From positions 1 to 64,000 of the forward strand of contig NZ_JAILGZ010000109.1 of the NCBI RefSeq assembly GCF_024696245.1: a stretch of 64,000 bases of DNA, written 5' to 3'. A program made the position numbers and the translations under genes. The notes under the pieces are model-generated. The model worked only from the letters and a program-made list of their open reading frames with translations, did not search any database and was not told where the DNA came from. The stretch comes from Treponema sp. GTDB lineage: Bacteria > Spirochaetota > Spirochaetia > Treponematales > Treponemataceae. Positions 47,604 to 56,144 of the stretch are shown one piece after another (position 1 is the stretch's first letter; the number at the start of each line of letters is the position of its first letter).

Positions 47604-47978
47604 ATGCCTACAATTAATCAGTTAATTCGTAAAGGTCGTCAGTCAGCTGCAAACAGAACTAAAGCTCCCGCACTTGAGTCTTGTCCGCAGAAACGTGGCG
47701 TTTGTACACGTGTAATGACTATGACACCAAAAAAGCCAAACTCAGCTCTTCGTAAGATTGCTCGTGTTCGCTTAAGCAATGGAATTGAAGTTACTGCATA
47801 CATTCCAGGTATTGGACATAACTTGCAGGAACACTCAGTAGTATTAGTTCGCGGTGGACGTGTAAAGGACCTTCCTGGTGTACGTTACCATATCATCCGC
47901 GGTACAAAAGATACTCTTGGCGTTGACGGACGCAAACGCGCTCGTTCTAAGTACGGTGCTAAGAAACCTAAGGCATAA
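47604..47978 (+). CDS. rpsL: 30S ribosomal protein S12
   Basis: S12 of 124 residues, in the decoding centre. [11 protein letters not shown] and [14 protein letters not shown] carry the usual lysines at the streptomycin-related positions, so no resistance change is seen. GGAG precedes the ATG. rpsG follows after 17 bases; no fusA or tuf lies beyond it, unlike the common str operon. Confidence 0.97.
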   Translation: MPTINQLIRKGRQSAANRTKAPALESCPQKRGVCTRVMTMTPKKPNSALRKIARVRLSNGIEVTAYIPGIGHNLQEHSVVLVRGGRVKDLPGVRYHIIRGTKDTLGVDGRKRARSKYGAKKPKA

Positions 47979-47995
47979 TGTAAAGGAGGATTACT

Positions 47996-48466
47996 ATGGG
48001 AAGACATAAGAAATCAGTAAATCGTCCGGTTATGCCAGATGAAAAATATAACAGCGTTGTAATCGCTAAATTTGTTTCACGTATGATGCTTGATGGTAAG
48101 AAACAGACTTGCCAGAAAATCATTTACGAAGCATTGGACAAGCTTAAGGCTAAAACAGACAAGGATCCACTTGAAGTTTTCCTCAAGGCTCTTGACAATG
48201 TAAAACCAATGGTAGAAGTAAAAAGCCGCCGCGTAGGTGGTGCTACATATCAGGTACCAGTAGAAATCCGTGATGCTCGTCGCGAAGCTCTCGCTATGAG
48301 ATGGATGATTGGTGCTGCTCGCAGCCGTTCAGGTCGCGGAATGGCAGAAACACTTGCTGCTGAATTGTTTGATGCATTCAACAACACAGGTTCTGCTTAC
48401 AAAAAGAAGGAAGATACACACAAGATGGCAGAAGCAAACAAGGCTTTTGCTCACTATCGCTGGTAG
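47996..48466 (+). CDS. rpsG: 30S ribosomal protein S7
   Basis: S7 of 156 residues, which nucleates the 30S head on 16S r[39 protein letters not shown] and the C-terminal [15 protein letters not shown] are typical. AAAGGAGG precedes the ATG. A strong terminator follows, so it is the last gene of the block. Confidence 0.97.
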   Translation: MGRHKKSVNRPVMPDEKYNSVVIAKFVSRMMLDGKKQTCQKIIYEALDKLKAKTDKDPLEVFLKALDNVKPMVEVKSRRVGGATYQVPVEIRDARREALAMRWMIGAARSRSGRGMAETLAAELFDAFNNTGSAYKKKEDTHKMAEANKAFAHYRW

Positions 48467-48484
48467 ATTTAACTTCTTTTACCA

Positions 48485-48523
48485 ATGCCCGTTTACAGGT
48501 AATGCTGGACGGGTATTTTTTTT
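48485..48523 (+). terminator. Terminator after rpsG
   Basis: ATGCCCGT pairs with ACGGGTAT (8 bp, one wobble) and eight T follow. The remaining AT-rich stretch to 48644 leads into the next gene and shows only weak promoter-like boxes. Confidence 0.85.
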
Positions 48524-48644
48524 GTCCTCTAATATACGCAAGTATTTTTTTAAGCTTTTTTTATAAAATTAATCTTCCTTTTATAGATTTTATTGTATTT
48601 TTTTAGTTAAAAATGGGACTTACAATTATATTGGAGTCTTATTT

Positions 48645-49679
48645 ATGAATAAAAAATTGATTTTTTCTATTATTATGGGAAGTTTGGTCTTTCTTTCTTT
48701 TTCCTGCAGTACTGGTTCTTCTCAAAGTAATTCTTCTGATAACAATGTTTCAGAAGATTCTCTAACTTGTGATAATTACAGGGCAGCTATGAGGAATTTT
48801 GTAATTAAAATCTCAGAAACTGCAAGGCAAAGTGATTCTGATTTTATCGTTATTCCACAAAACGGACAGAATGTTGCCTGGGATGATGATGATGCCGATT
48901 CAATTGTTCCTGATTCTGCATATTTTGCAGCAATTAACGGTTGCGGAAGGGAAGATGCTTTTTACGGAATGAATGCTTCTTACGATATTGCTGATGGTAC
49001 GGCAACACCGGATGAACAGTCTCAGGAAATTCAGGAACTTTGCGATTATTATACAGCAGCCGGCCTTACAGTACTCTCTACTGATTATACAGGTAGTGAT
49101 CAAAGTAAAATTACTGATTCTTTTGCTAAAAATGCGGATAAAGGATATCTTTCTTTTGCAGCTACTGAACGTTCCCTTAACGTAATCCCCTCTTATTCTG
49201 TTTATAATCAGAACACTGATGATGTTACATCCCTTTCTGATGCAAAGAATTTCCTCTATATAATTAATCCTGAAAATTACGATTCAAAGGAAGCTTTTGT
49301 TTCGGCTCTTGCTGATACTGATTATGATGCAATTATTATGGACCTTTACTGCTGTGATGAAGCCCTTACGTCTTCTGATATTGAAGCTATCAGAAATAAA
49401 AAGAGTGGTGGTAAAAGACTTTTAATCTGTTACATGAGTATTGGAGAAGCCGAGACTTACCGCTGGTACTGGCAGTCAGACTGGAAATCTGGTTCTCCTT
49501 CTTTTATATGTGAAGAAAATACTGACTGGGAAGGAAATTATAAAGTCCGCTACTGGTATGACAGCTGGCAGAATATAATCTGTGGAGAAGACGGTTATCT
49601 TTCTAAAATACAGGAAGCAGGCTTTGACGGGGTATACCTGGATATAATTGATGCCTTTGAATACTTTGAAGAGGAGTAA
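48645..49679 (+). CDS. GH114/TM1410-like lipoprotein
   Basis: A 344-residue lipoprotein with a signal peptide and Cys-containing lipobox (FSFSC near 20). The rest resembles the TM1410 / endo-alpha-1,4-polygalactosaminidase (GH114) fold, a TIM-barrel family: ICYMSIGEAETYRWYW near 265 and the C-terminal AGFDGVYLDIIDAFEYFE, with Asp/Glu residues where the family has its catalytic acids. GGAG precedes the ATG. It would act on galactosamine-rich polysaccharide at the cell surface, which is inferred. A small lipoprotein gene follows. Confidence 0.72.
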   Translation: MNKKLIFSIIMGSLVFLSFSCSTGSSQSNSSDNNVSEDSLTCDNYRAAMRNFVIKISETARQSDSDFIVIPQNGQNVAWDDDDADSIVPDSAYFAAINGCGREDAFYGMNASYDIADGTATPDEQSQEIQELCDYYTAAGLTVLSTDYTGSDQSKITDSFAKNADKGYLSFAATERSLNVIPSYSVYNQNTDDVTSLSDAKNFLYIINPENYDSKEAFVSALADTDYDAIIMDLYCCDEALTSSDIEAIRNKKSGGKRLLICYMSIGEAETYRWYWQSDWKSGSPSFICEENTDWEGNYKVRYWYDSWQNIICGEDGYLSKIQEAGFDGVYLDIIDAFEYFEEE

Positions 49680-49736
49680 TCTTTCTTTTTTTATTCGACT
49701 TTTTTTTTATCACCCTTAAGCTGTGGGTTTTTACCC

Positions 49737-49764
49737 TTGTTTGTCCTAATGAATATTGTATAAT
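49737..49764 (+). promoter_or_regulatory. Promoter of the 109-residue lipoprotein
   Basis: TTGTTT, a 16-base spacer and a perfect TATAAT, about 40 bases before the ATG at 49806. Confidence 0.6.
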
Positions 49765-49805
49765 TAACTAACTTTAAGATTATTTCAATGTCAGGAGGAG
49801 AAATA

Positions 49806-50135
49806 ATGAGAAAGTTAAATTATGTTCTGGGGGGCCTGCTTGGTCTTGCAGTTGCACTGGCTTTTACAGCGTGTGGTAATGATGCCGAAGCTGTAATTGG
49901 TAATTCTTACGGTACGAGTGATAAAGGACTCGTTATTGAATTCAGGGATGATAATGAAGCCTGTTATTCTTTCCTTGGACTTCCGGATAAAAGCGTGGAG
50001 TACAGGATAAAGGGTAATGAGATTTCCCTTGCAATGGAGGGAAAAGATTATCTTATGAAATATGATAAAAAAGGTGATGCCATTGAATTCCAGACTGGAG
50101 CTAGTATGGTAACACTTGTAAATATAGAAAAATAA
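49806..50135 (+). CDS. Small lipoprotein of unknown function
   Basis: A 109-residue lipoprotein. The start at 49806 follows AGGAGGAG; the longer ORF-track start lies upstream of that site. Signal peptide with lipobox FTAC near 19-22, then a compact, beta-rich domain of about 85 residues with alternating charged and hydrophobic strands (GLVIEFRDDNEACYSFLG, VEYRIKGNEISLAMEGKDYLMKY). It resembles the many small beta-sheet lipoproteins of unknown role. A terminator follows. Confidence 0.75.
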   Translation: MRKLNYVLGGLLGLAVALAFTACGNDAEAVIGNSYGTSDKGLVIEFRDDNEACYSFLGLPDKSVEYRIKGNEISLAMEGKDYLMKYDKKGDAIEFQTGASMVTLVNIEK

Positions 50136-50159
50136 TTTAAAAATCGTGGAGTCTTTATT

Positions 50160-50193
50160 AGTCCGGTGCTCTTTAGGGTGCCGGGCTTTTTTT
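50160..50193 (+). terminator. Terminator after the small lipoprotein
   Basis: AGTCCGGTGC pairs with GTGCCGGGCT over ten pairs including wobbles, with a run of seven T beginning at the end of the stem. Confidence 0.8.
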
Positions 50194-50203
50194 GTGTCAT
50201 ACT

Positions 50204-50275
50204 AGCCCGGATTGGAGGGGCACGGAGTGTTCCGGACCGGAGGGGAGGAATAAAACCCCGCAAAGCCGGTTATGA
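50204..50275. repeat. GC-rich dispersed intergenic repeat, copy B
   Basis: Second copy of the element at 3556-3640. It shares AGCCCGGATTGGA at the 5' end and AAGCCGGTTATG at the 3' end, plus a partly conserved GG..CGGAG core; it is about 13 bases shorter. Like copy A it directly follows a terminator. Confidence 0.6.
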
Positions 50276-50346
50276 AAGGTAAGCTTTTCTTAGTGTTTTT
50301 GAGTATTGGCGTAAGTACAAGTTGCTCCAATCTTGCAGAAACTTAA

Positions 50347-50375
50347 TTGAATATCTGAGCTGAAAGTGCTACTAT
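50347..50375 (+). promoter_or_regulatory. Leaderless-type promoter of alaS
   Basis: TTGAAT, a 17-base spacer and TACTAT, then eight bases to the ATG at 50384. No Shine-Dalgarno sequence is present. Confidence 0.6.
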
Positions 50376-50383
50376 CTTCTATT

Positions 50384-52210
50384 ATGACTGCAAATGAATT
50401 ACGCTCAAAATACATTGAGTTCTTTAAATCTAAAAATCATGCTGTTATTTCCGGACAGAGTTTAATTCCGGAGAATGATCCTTCTGTTTTATTTACAACT
50501 GCGGGAATGCACCCACTTGTTCCTTATTTACTGGGAGAAAAGCATCCTGCGGGAACCCGTCTTACTGACTATCAGAAATGTGTCCGCACTGGTGATATAG
50601 ATGAAGTTGGAGATCCTTCCCACCTTACTTGTTTTGAGATGCTTGGTAACTGGTCTCTTGGTGATTATTTTAAGAAGGAATCTATTTCTTTTTCTTATGA
50701 ATTCCTTACAAGTAAAGACTGGCTTGGCCTTGATCCACGTAAGATTTCTGTAACTGTTTTTGCCGGTGATGAAAATGCTCCTCGTGATGAAGAAGCTGCT
50801 TCTGTATGGAAGTCAGTGGGAATGCCTGAGGATAAGATTGCATATCTTCCTGCAAGTGATAACTGGTGGGCTGCCGGTCCTACAGGTCCTTGTGGTCCTG
50901 ATACAGAAATTTTTTACTGGGTTGGTGAAGGTCTGCCTCCTGAAGGTTCAAACAAGGGTACTGATTCTGCAAACTGGATGGAAATCTGGAATAACGTATT
51001 CATGCAGTTTAACCGCGTTGATGAAAAGACTCTTGAACCTCTTCCAAAGAAAAATGTAGATACCGGAATGGGTCTTGAACGTACTAACTGTATTCTTCAG
51101 GGAAAGACTTCGGTTTATCTTACAGAAGTGTTCCAGCCTATTATTGCAAAGATTGGTGAACTTGCCGGTGGTTACGTTTATGGTACAGATGCAGAAAAAG
51201 ACAAGAGTGTCCGCATTATTGCCGACCATAGCCGTGCTTCAGTATTTATTCTTGGTGACCAGAAGGGTGTAAGTCCAGACAGAGTTGGAGCTGGTTATGT
51301 TCTCCGCCGTCTTATCCGTCGTGCAGTACGTCATGGAATGAAGCTGGGTATTGAAAAGGCTTTCCTTGCAGAAGTTGCCCAGGTTGTAGTTGATAACTTT
51401 AAGAATGCTTATCCTGAACTTGATCAGAATTCAGTTAAGGTTTACAAGGAACTTACTGCAGAAGAAGAAAAGTTCCGTCTTACACTTAAGAAGGGTGAAG
51501 CAGAATTCCAGAAACTTCTTCCTAACCTTATGAAGAATCCTAAAAAGATTATCAGTGGTAAGGTTGCTTATAATCTTTACGAAACATATGGTTTCCCTCT
51601 TGAACTTACTCAGGAACTTGGTGCAGAAAACGGCTTTACTGTAGATGTTGAAGGTTTCCGTGAAGCAGAAAAGAAACATCAGGAAGCAAGTAAAACTGCC
51701 GAAGCAGGAAAGGCAAAGGGTGGTATTGCTGAACAGTCTGATGCTGCTACAAAGTATCACACTGCAACACATCTTCTTCAGCAGGCTCTTGTAAATGTTC
51801 TTGGTGATCAGGTTGCTCAGAAGGGTTCCAATATTAACAGTGAACGCATGAGATTTGACTTTACTTTTGAACGTCCTATGACTAAGGAAGAGATTCAGAA
51901 GGTAGAAGATATTGTAAACGAAAAGATTAAGGAAGATCTTCCTGTAACTATGGAAGTAATGGCTCTGGATGCTGCAAAAGCTGCTGGTGCCCGTGCTTTG
52001 TTTACAAATAAATATGGTGAAGACGTAAAAGTTTATACAATCGGCCGTGATCCTGTAAATGACTGGTTCAGTAAGGAAGTATGTGGTGGACCTCATGTTC
52101 AGCATACAGCTCAGATTGGTGAATTTAAGATTCAGAAGGAGCAGTCATCTTCTGCAGGTGTCCGCCGTATTCGTGCTGTTATTTCAGGTGGTCTTCCGCT
52201 TGATAAATAG
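50384..52210 (+). CDS. alaS: Alanyl-tRNA synthetase, short spirochaetal form
   Basis: Charges tRNA-Ala; 608 residues from the family-typical MTANELRSKYIEFF start at 50384 (the ORF track adds six residues). The catalytic domain shows PVLFTTAGMHPLVPYLLG, FEMLGNWSLGDYF and GLERTNCILQG; the editing domain shows TATHLLQQAL (HxxxH form altered to HLLQQ) and CGGPHVQHT. Usual AlaRS has about 875 residues; the C-terminal C-Ala domain is missing. Such short forms are known from Borrelia and Treponema. Predicted leaderless. Confidence 0.95.
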   Translation: MTANELRSKYIEFFKSKNHAVISGQSLIPENDPSVLFTTAGMHPLVPYLLGEKHPAGTRLTDYQKCVRTGDIDEVGDPSHLTCFEMLGNWSLGDYFKKESISFSYEFLTSKDWLGLDPRKISVTVFAGDENAPRDEEAASVWKSVGMPEDKIAYLPASDNWWAAGPTGPCGPDTEIFYWVGEGLPPEGSNKGTDSANWMEIWNNVFMQFNRVDEKTLEPLPKKNVDTGMGLERTNCILQGKTSVYLTEVFQPIIAKIGELAGGYVYGTDAEKDKSVRIIADHSRASVFILGDQKGVSPDRVGAGYVLRRLIRRAVRHGMKLGIEKAFLAEVAQVVVDNFKNAYPELDQNSVKVYKELTAEEEKFRLTLKKGEAEFQKLLPNLMKNPKKIISGKVAYNLYETYGFPLELTQELGAENGFTVDVEGFREAEKKHQEASKTAEAGKAKGGIAEQSDAATKYHTATHLLQQALVNVLGDQVAQKGSNINSERMRFDFTFERPMTKEEIQKVEDIVNEKIKEDLPVTMEVMALDAAKAAGARALFTNKYGEDVKVYTIGRDPVNDWFSKEVCGGPHVQHTAQIGEFKIQKEQSSSAGVRRIRAVISGGLPLDK

Positions 52211-52278
52211 CACAGGCCTTTAAATTAATCTGTAACATTTTGATTTTAAGGTGTTTTATTTACTAAAAGAGGATTTTT

Positions 52279-53370
52279 ATGAAACGTTTTGCTTTAGGAT
52301 TAGCTTTAATTTTTGGTATGGCAGTAAATGCATTTGCTCAGAATGATTTACAGCCACTTGCAGTAATTAAGCTCAGTAAACCTGAAACTATTACTGTAAA
52401 AACGCTTAAGGCCCGTGTAAATTTTGTACTTAAGCAGTATGAGCCTTACGGAATGACTGAACTGACCCTGGATCAGAAAAAAGAAGTTCTTGAGAATCTT
52501 ATTATTGAAAAGCTTATTAATCAGGCTGCTGCAAAAGACGGTCTTTCTATAAGTGATTCTCAGGTAAATGAACAGTTCCTTAGGACATTCAGTCAGCAGA
52601 TTGGTCAGAATGTTACCGAAGCTCAGCTTAACGAAACTATTAAAGAGCGTACAGGTAAAAGTCTTGATGAATACCTTAAAGAAAACAGCGGTATGAATAC
52701 CAGCGAATACAAGGCTTACCTTAAGAATCAGATTATTGCCCAGCAGTATGTTCTTAAACAGAAGAGGGATGCTATTGCAGGTGTTCAGGCTTCTGATGAA
52801 GAAATCCGCAAGGCTTACGAAATGAATAAGGCAACATTTGTATGGAATGATATGGTTCGTCTTTTCCTTGTAATGGTTCCAAAGGGAGACGATGACGCTG
52901 CAGCTAAAAAGACAGCCATGGATTTAAGGGCTTCTTACGAAAGCAAACCTGCATCTGCTGCCAATGACATTAAGAATTCTGATAAAAACGGTAAATCTTA
53001 TCGTGCAGGTGACATTATTGTTCAGAAAACATCTCAGCAGGCTCAGCAGCTTGGCTGGAATTATGATAAAATTCTTGAACTGTTCGGAAAAGATACAGGT
53101 TATCTTAGTGATTTAACAGAAACTGCCAATGATTATCAGTTCTATGCAGTACTTAAAAAGTATGATGCAAAGATGCTTGGTATTGGTGATGTTGTTCAGC
53201 CGGAAAGTAATGTAACTGTATATGAATACATTAAAGAGAATTTAACTTCTCAGAAGCAGAATCAGTATTTTTCTCAGGCTGCTAAGGATCTTGGAAAGGA
53301 ACTTGATACTTCTGCAAATGTAGAACGCAAGAAGACCGGTGAAGCTCTTGATAAGCTTCTTAACTGGTAG
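52279..53370 (+). CDS. SurA-like periplasmic chaperone
   Basis: A 363-residue exported protein with a signal peptide (about 1-20, cleaved after AFAQ-type site). Residues 30-180 match the SurA N-terminal chaperone domain (KKEVLENLIIEKLINQAAAKDGLSIS, DEEIRKAYE). The following part is parvulin-like in outline but divergent, so prolyl isomerase activity is uncertain. It would help fold outer-membrane proteins. GAGGA precedes the ATG. nusB and a TPR lipoprotein follow closely, probably as an operon. Confidence 0.75.
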   Translation: MKRFALGLALIFGMAVNAFAQNDLQPLAVIKLSKPETITVKTLKARVNFVLKQYEPYGMTELTLDQKKEVLENLIIEKLINQAAAKDGLSISDSQVNEQFLRTFSQQIGQNVTEAQLNETIKERTGKSLDEYLKENSGMNTSEYKAYLKNQIIAQQYVLKQKRDAIAGVQASDEEIRKAYEMNKATFVWNDMVRLFLVMVPKGDDDAAAKKTAMDLRASYESKPASAANDIKNSDKNGKSYRAGDIIVQKTSQQAQQLGWNYDKILELFGKDTGYLSDLTETANDYQFYAVLKKYDAKMLGIGDVVQPESNVTVYEYIKENLTSQKQNQYFSQAAKDLGKELDTSANVERKKTGEALDKLLNW

Positions 53371-53382
53371 TAGGAGTAAAAG

Positions 53383-53835
53383 GTGTCTAGAAGAAAAGGT
53401 AGAATACTGGCTTTTCAGGCTTTATACAGCCATGATCTTGTAAATAAGCCTCTTGAAGAACTTCTTAAGTTTGACTGGGATAAGTCTGATGAATCTTCTG
53501 CTGTTGAAGGCGATGGAGAAAAAGAAGATTCATCTTCTAAGGAAGATTCTTATGATTATGCCCGTCTGCTTATTGCAGGTACAATCAATCATCTTGAAGA
53601 GATTGACGGCATAATTAAGGCTCACTTAAGTGAAAAGTGGACTATGGAACGCCTGAATAAAGTTGCACTTGCTGTAATGCGTATCAGCGTTTTCAGCCTG
53701 CTTAATCAGAAGGATATATCTCCTTCGATTGTAATAAACGAGGCAGTTGCCATTGCAAAAGACTTTGGTGCTGAAGATTCATATAAGTTCATCAATGCGG
53801 TTCTTGATAAAATCAGCAAAGAGACGGCTTCTTGA
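53383..53835 (+). CDS. nusB: Transcription antitermination factor NusB
   Basis: NusB binds boxA RNA with S10 during rRNA transcription; 150 residues. SRRKGRILAFQALYSHD at the N-terminus and INEAVAIAKDFGAEDSYKFINAVLDKI near the C-terminus are typical. An acidic insert (about 40-65, EGDGEKEDSSSKEDS) is not usual for the family. GTG start preceded by AGGAG; 12 bases after the chaperone gene. Its stop overlaps the next gene's TTG start. Confidence 0.93.
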   Translation: MSRRKGRILAFQALYSHDLVNKPLEELLKFDWDKSDESSAVEGDGEKEDSSSKEDSYDYARLLIAGTINHLEEIDGIIKAHLSEKWTMERLNKVALAVMRISVFSLLNQKDISPSIVINEAVAIAKDFGAEDSYKFINAVLDKISKETAS

Positions 53836-55568
53836 GAAAAACATTTCTGATATTTATAGCGGCAGTTTTTATATTGCCGCTTTTTAATTCCTGTTCATCT
53901 CACTCTAAATCAGTTTCTTTAACTGCTACCCTTGAGCAGATTGATATTTACCTTTCATTAAATGATACAAAAGAAGCTTATAAACTTTTAAAAGAAGCAG
54001 AAAAAAATGCCTTTACTTATTTTGAGCGTCTTGGGGTTTACAAGAGATACGTAATTCTGGGAGATGATAAAAAGGCTGAATCTGTTTTATCAGCAGCTTT
54101 AAAGGAGTTTCCTGATAATGTTCAGGTCAGGGCCTGTTATGTAAGCTTTCTTCTTGATCAGGAAAAATATGACAAGGCTGTAAAAACAGCAGAAAAACTT
54201 GCAGATACTGAATATTCATCTTTATACGCTGAGAGTTCTTTAAGGATGCTTCTTCATAATAAAAATGAAGATGCTTTTAAGGATCCATCTCTGATAAGTG
54301 TTTATCTTGATGCCTGGAAAGGTTCAGGGGATTCGGTCTGGTTAAGGAATGCTGCCCTTTTGTATCTTAAAGACGGGAAATTTGAAGAAGCAGGGGAGTT
54401 GTTTTCTGAAAATATTTCCGGAGAAAAAGATGTGCTTTTCTGGCAGAAAGTTCTTTATGATGGGAAGGACTTTGTTAGAAGTGCAATTGCAGGAGAAGCA
54501 AAGGCTGAGTTTTCAGATAGAAATAAAGAGCTGGAGCATCTTATGCTTTTATCTGACTGTTACCATTTGATTCACGATGAAGAAAATGAATGTAAAAGCA
54601 GGGATTTGATAATAGCTGATGCAGAAAAATGGTCACTTATTCCTGATGAAAGTAATGATGTTCTTGCAAAGACTTATATGAATAATGTCCTTTACTGTCT
54701 TTCTAAGGATGATGTTAAAGGGGAGTACGAGGGTATTAATTATCTTTTATCTGTAAATCCCTGTTATGTGCCTGCTCTGGCCCTGTATGTTCAGCATGCT
54801 CTTGATTATCAGCCTGTTCAGGAAGATAAGCTTATGGCTGACTTAAGGTCTTCCGGATTAAAAACCCTGCAGATGGAAGAGAATGATTCAAGGCCCCGTG
54901 CTACTGTTGATGTTGCTCTTTATAAAATAGACAGGGCTCTGGAGATTTCTGACAGTCCGGCTTTGAGGGTCTTAAAGCATTATACCCTTAGCATGAGTAA
55001 GGCAATTCCAGAACAGCAGGCTCCCCGTATCTGGGAATTTCTTGAGGAAAATCAGACTGATAAAAATACTTATCCGGAAGAAGTTGGGGATTATGCAGTT
55101 GATGTTCTTATAAAGGAAAACTCTGTGGACACGGCTGAATTAATCTTTAAGAGAAATATGACTTCCGCCTATGGGGAGAATTTTGATCCCGGAGAGAATC
55201 CTTCTTCTTTAAGAAAAAGGGAACTTGTTTATGCTGCATGGTTTGCCTGTCGTAACGGGGATATAGAGCTTGCAGAAAAATTATATGACTATCTGAATAA
55301 TCATTATGCAAAAGATACAGTTACTCTGGTTAATCTGGCTGTAATTTATGCAGGTTCCTATAGGGAGGAGAAGGCTGTGGATTTGTTAAGTGAGGCTTCT
55401 TCCATTGCAGAAGATTCATTTACTAAATCAGAGATTCTTTACCGTACAGGAAAGCTTAGTGATGGTCTTGGGGACAGAAAAAACGCAATAAGGTCACTGC
55501 AGTATGCACTTCAGCTTAATCCGGGTAATAATAAGGCCAGACTTCTTTTAAGGAATATTCTTGAATAG
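53832..55568 (+). CDS. TPR-repeat lipoprotein, TTG start
   Basis: A 578-residue lipoprotein with signal peptide and lipobox FNSC near 20, followed by helical repeats of TPR type, clearest at the C-terminus (KSEILYRTGKLSDGLGDRKNAIRSLQYALQLNPGN) and near 60-130. The start is a TTG that overlaps the nusB stop, so it depends on translational coupling. Role unknown; a periplasmic scaffold is likely. It resembles the TPR lipoprotein at 29684 in layout but not in obvious sequence. Confidence 0.85.
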   Translation: MRKTFLIFIAAVFILPLFNSCSSHSKSVSLTATLEQIDIYLSLNDTKEAYKLLKEAEKNAFTYFERLGVYKRYVILGDDKKAESVLSAALKEFPDNVQVRACYVSFLLDQEKYDKAVKTAEKLADTEYSSLYAESSLRMLLHNKNEDAFKDPSLISVYLDAWKGSGDSVWLRNAALLYLKDGKFEEAGELFSENISGEKDVLFWQKVLYDGKDFVRSAIAGEAKAEFSDRNKELEHLMLLSDCYHLIHDEENECKSRDLIIADAEKWSLIPDESNDVLAKTYMNNVLYCLSKDDVKGEYEGINYLLSVNPCYVPALALYVQHALDYQPVQEDKLMADLRSSGLKTLQMEENDSRPRATVDVALYKIDRALEISDSPALRVLKHYTLSMSKAIPEQQAPRIWEFLEENQTDKNTYPEEVGDYAVDVLIKENSVDTAELIFKRNMTSAYGENFDPGENPSSLRKRELVYAAWFACRNGDIELAEKLYDYLNNHYAKDTVTLVNLAVIYAGSYREEKAVDLLSEASSIAEDSFTKSEILYRTGKLSDGLGDRKNAIRSLQYALQLNPGNNKARLLLRNILE

Positions 55569-55587
55569 TTTTTATGGATTTACCTGG

Positions 55588-55671
55588 GGCTTTGGAAGCA
55601 GGTGGGGTTTTGCAAGGCTCTGGCAGGTATTTCCGAACATATGGTGGCTTTCCTGAAGCAGGTGGGATGCA
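55588..55671 (+). repeat. Imperfect direct repeat downstream of the TPR lipoprotein
   Basis: Two units, 55588-55614 and 55646-55671, share GGCTTT and GAAGCAGGTGGG and a final GCA, with about 30 bases between. This GC-rich patch stands out in the 236-base gap between the TPR lipoprotein and groES, where no coding sequence is convincing. A run of nine T follows at about 55684, but I find no matching terminator stem. Confidence 0.5.
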
Positions 55672-55736
55672 TAGTCGAGAGGCTTTTTTTTTGAAGTTCA
55701 GGTATGTACAGATGAAGAAGTATTTTGAAAAAAAAT

Positions 55737-55764
55737 TTGACTTCATTTTGAGATTTTATTAAAT
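55737..55764 (+). promoter_or_regulatory. Candidate groES promoter
   Basis: TTGACT, a 16-base spacer and TTAAAT, about 40 bases before the ATG. No CIRCE-type inverted repeat (TTAGCACTC) is seen. Confidence 0.45.
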
Positions 55765-55804
55765 TGTCAGTAAATGATGTTTTAAAAAATTACTGGAGGT
55801 AAAT

Positions 55805-56077
55805 ATGAAAATCAGACCATTGGCAGACAGGGTTCTTGTAAAACAGGTAGCAGCAGAAACAAAAACTGCAAGCGGACTTATTATTCCTGATACAGCACAG
55901 GAAAAAACACAGCAGGCTGTTGTAGAAGCTGTAGGTCCAGGAACAGAAAAGGACAAGATTACAGTAAATACTGGAGATAAAATCCTGTATGACAAGTATG
56001 CCGGAACTGGAATCAAGGTTGACGGAGAAGATTACCTTATCCTTAAGATGAGCGATATTATCGCTGTTGTAGAATAA
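55805..56077 (+). CDS. groES: Co-chaperonin GroES
   Basis: GroES of 90 residues caps the GroEL cylinder. MKIRPLADRVLVKQ, the mobile loop SGLIIPDTAQEKTQQ and GDKILYDKYAGTGIKVDGEDYLILKMSDIIAVV are typical. GGAGG precedes the ATG. groEL does not follow; a terminator and a sigma gene do. From memory the two chaperonin genes are also unlinked in T. pallidum. Confidence 0.96.
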   Translation: MKIRPLADRVLVKQVAAETKTASGLIIPDTAQEKTQQAVVEAVGPGTEKDKITVNTGDKILYDKYAGTGIKVDGEDYLILKMSDIIAVVE

Positions 56078-56116
56078 TAAGGGTCATTCTGATACAGGGA
56101 TTTTTATTTTCAATTG

Positions 56117-56144
56117 AAGTGGGTCATTTTGACTCACTTTTTTT
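56117..56144 (+). terminator. Terminator after groES
   Basis: AAGTGGGTCA pairs with TGACTCACTT (10 bp, one wobble) around a short loop, with seven T at the 3' end. Confidence 0.85.

Noticed and set aside
55574-55762. 62-residue plus-strand ORF with GALEAGG / GFPEAGG repeats
   Set aside because: No ribosome binding site; the repeat pattern is better explained by the noncoding direct repeat, and the 3' part runs into the groES promoter.
55805-56077. CIRCE heat-shock operator before groES
   Set aside because: No TTAGCACTC-N9-GAGTGCTAA or near match could be found in the gap.
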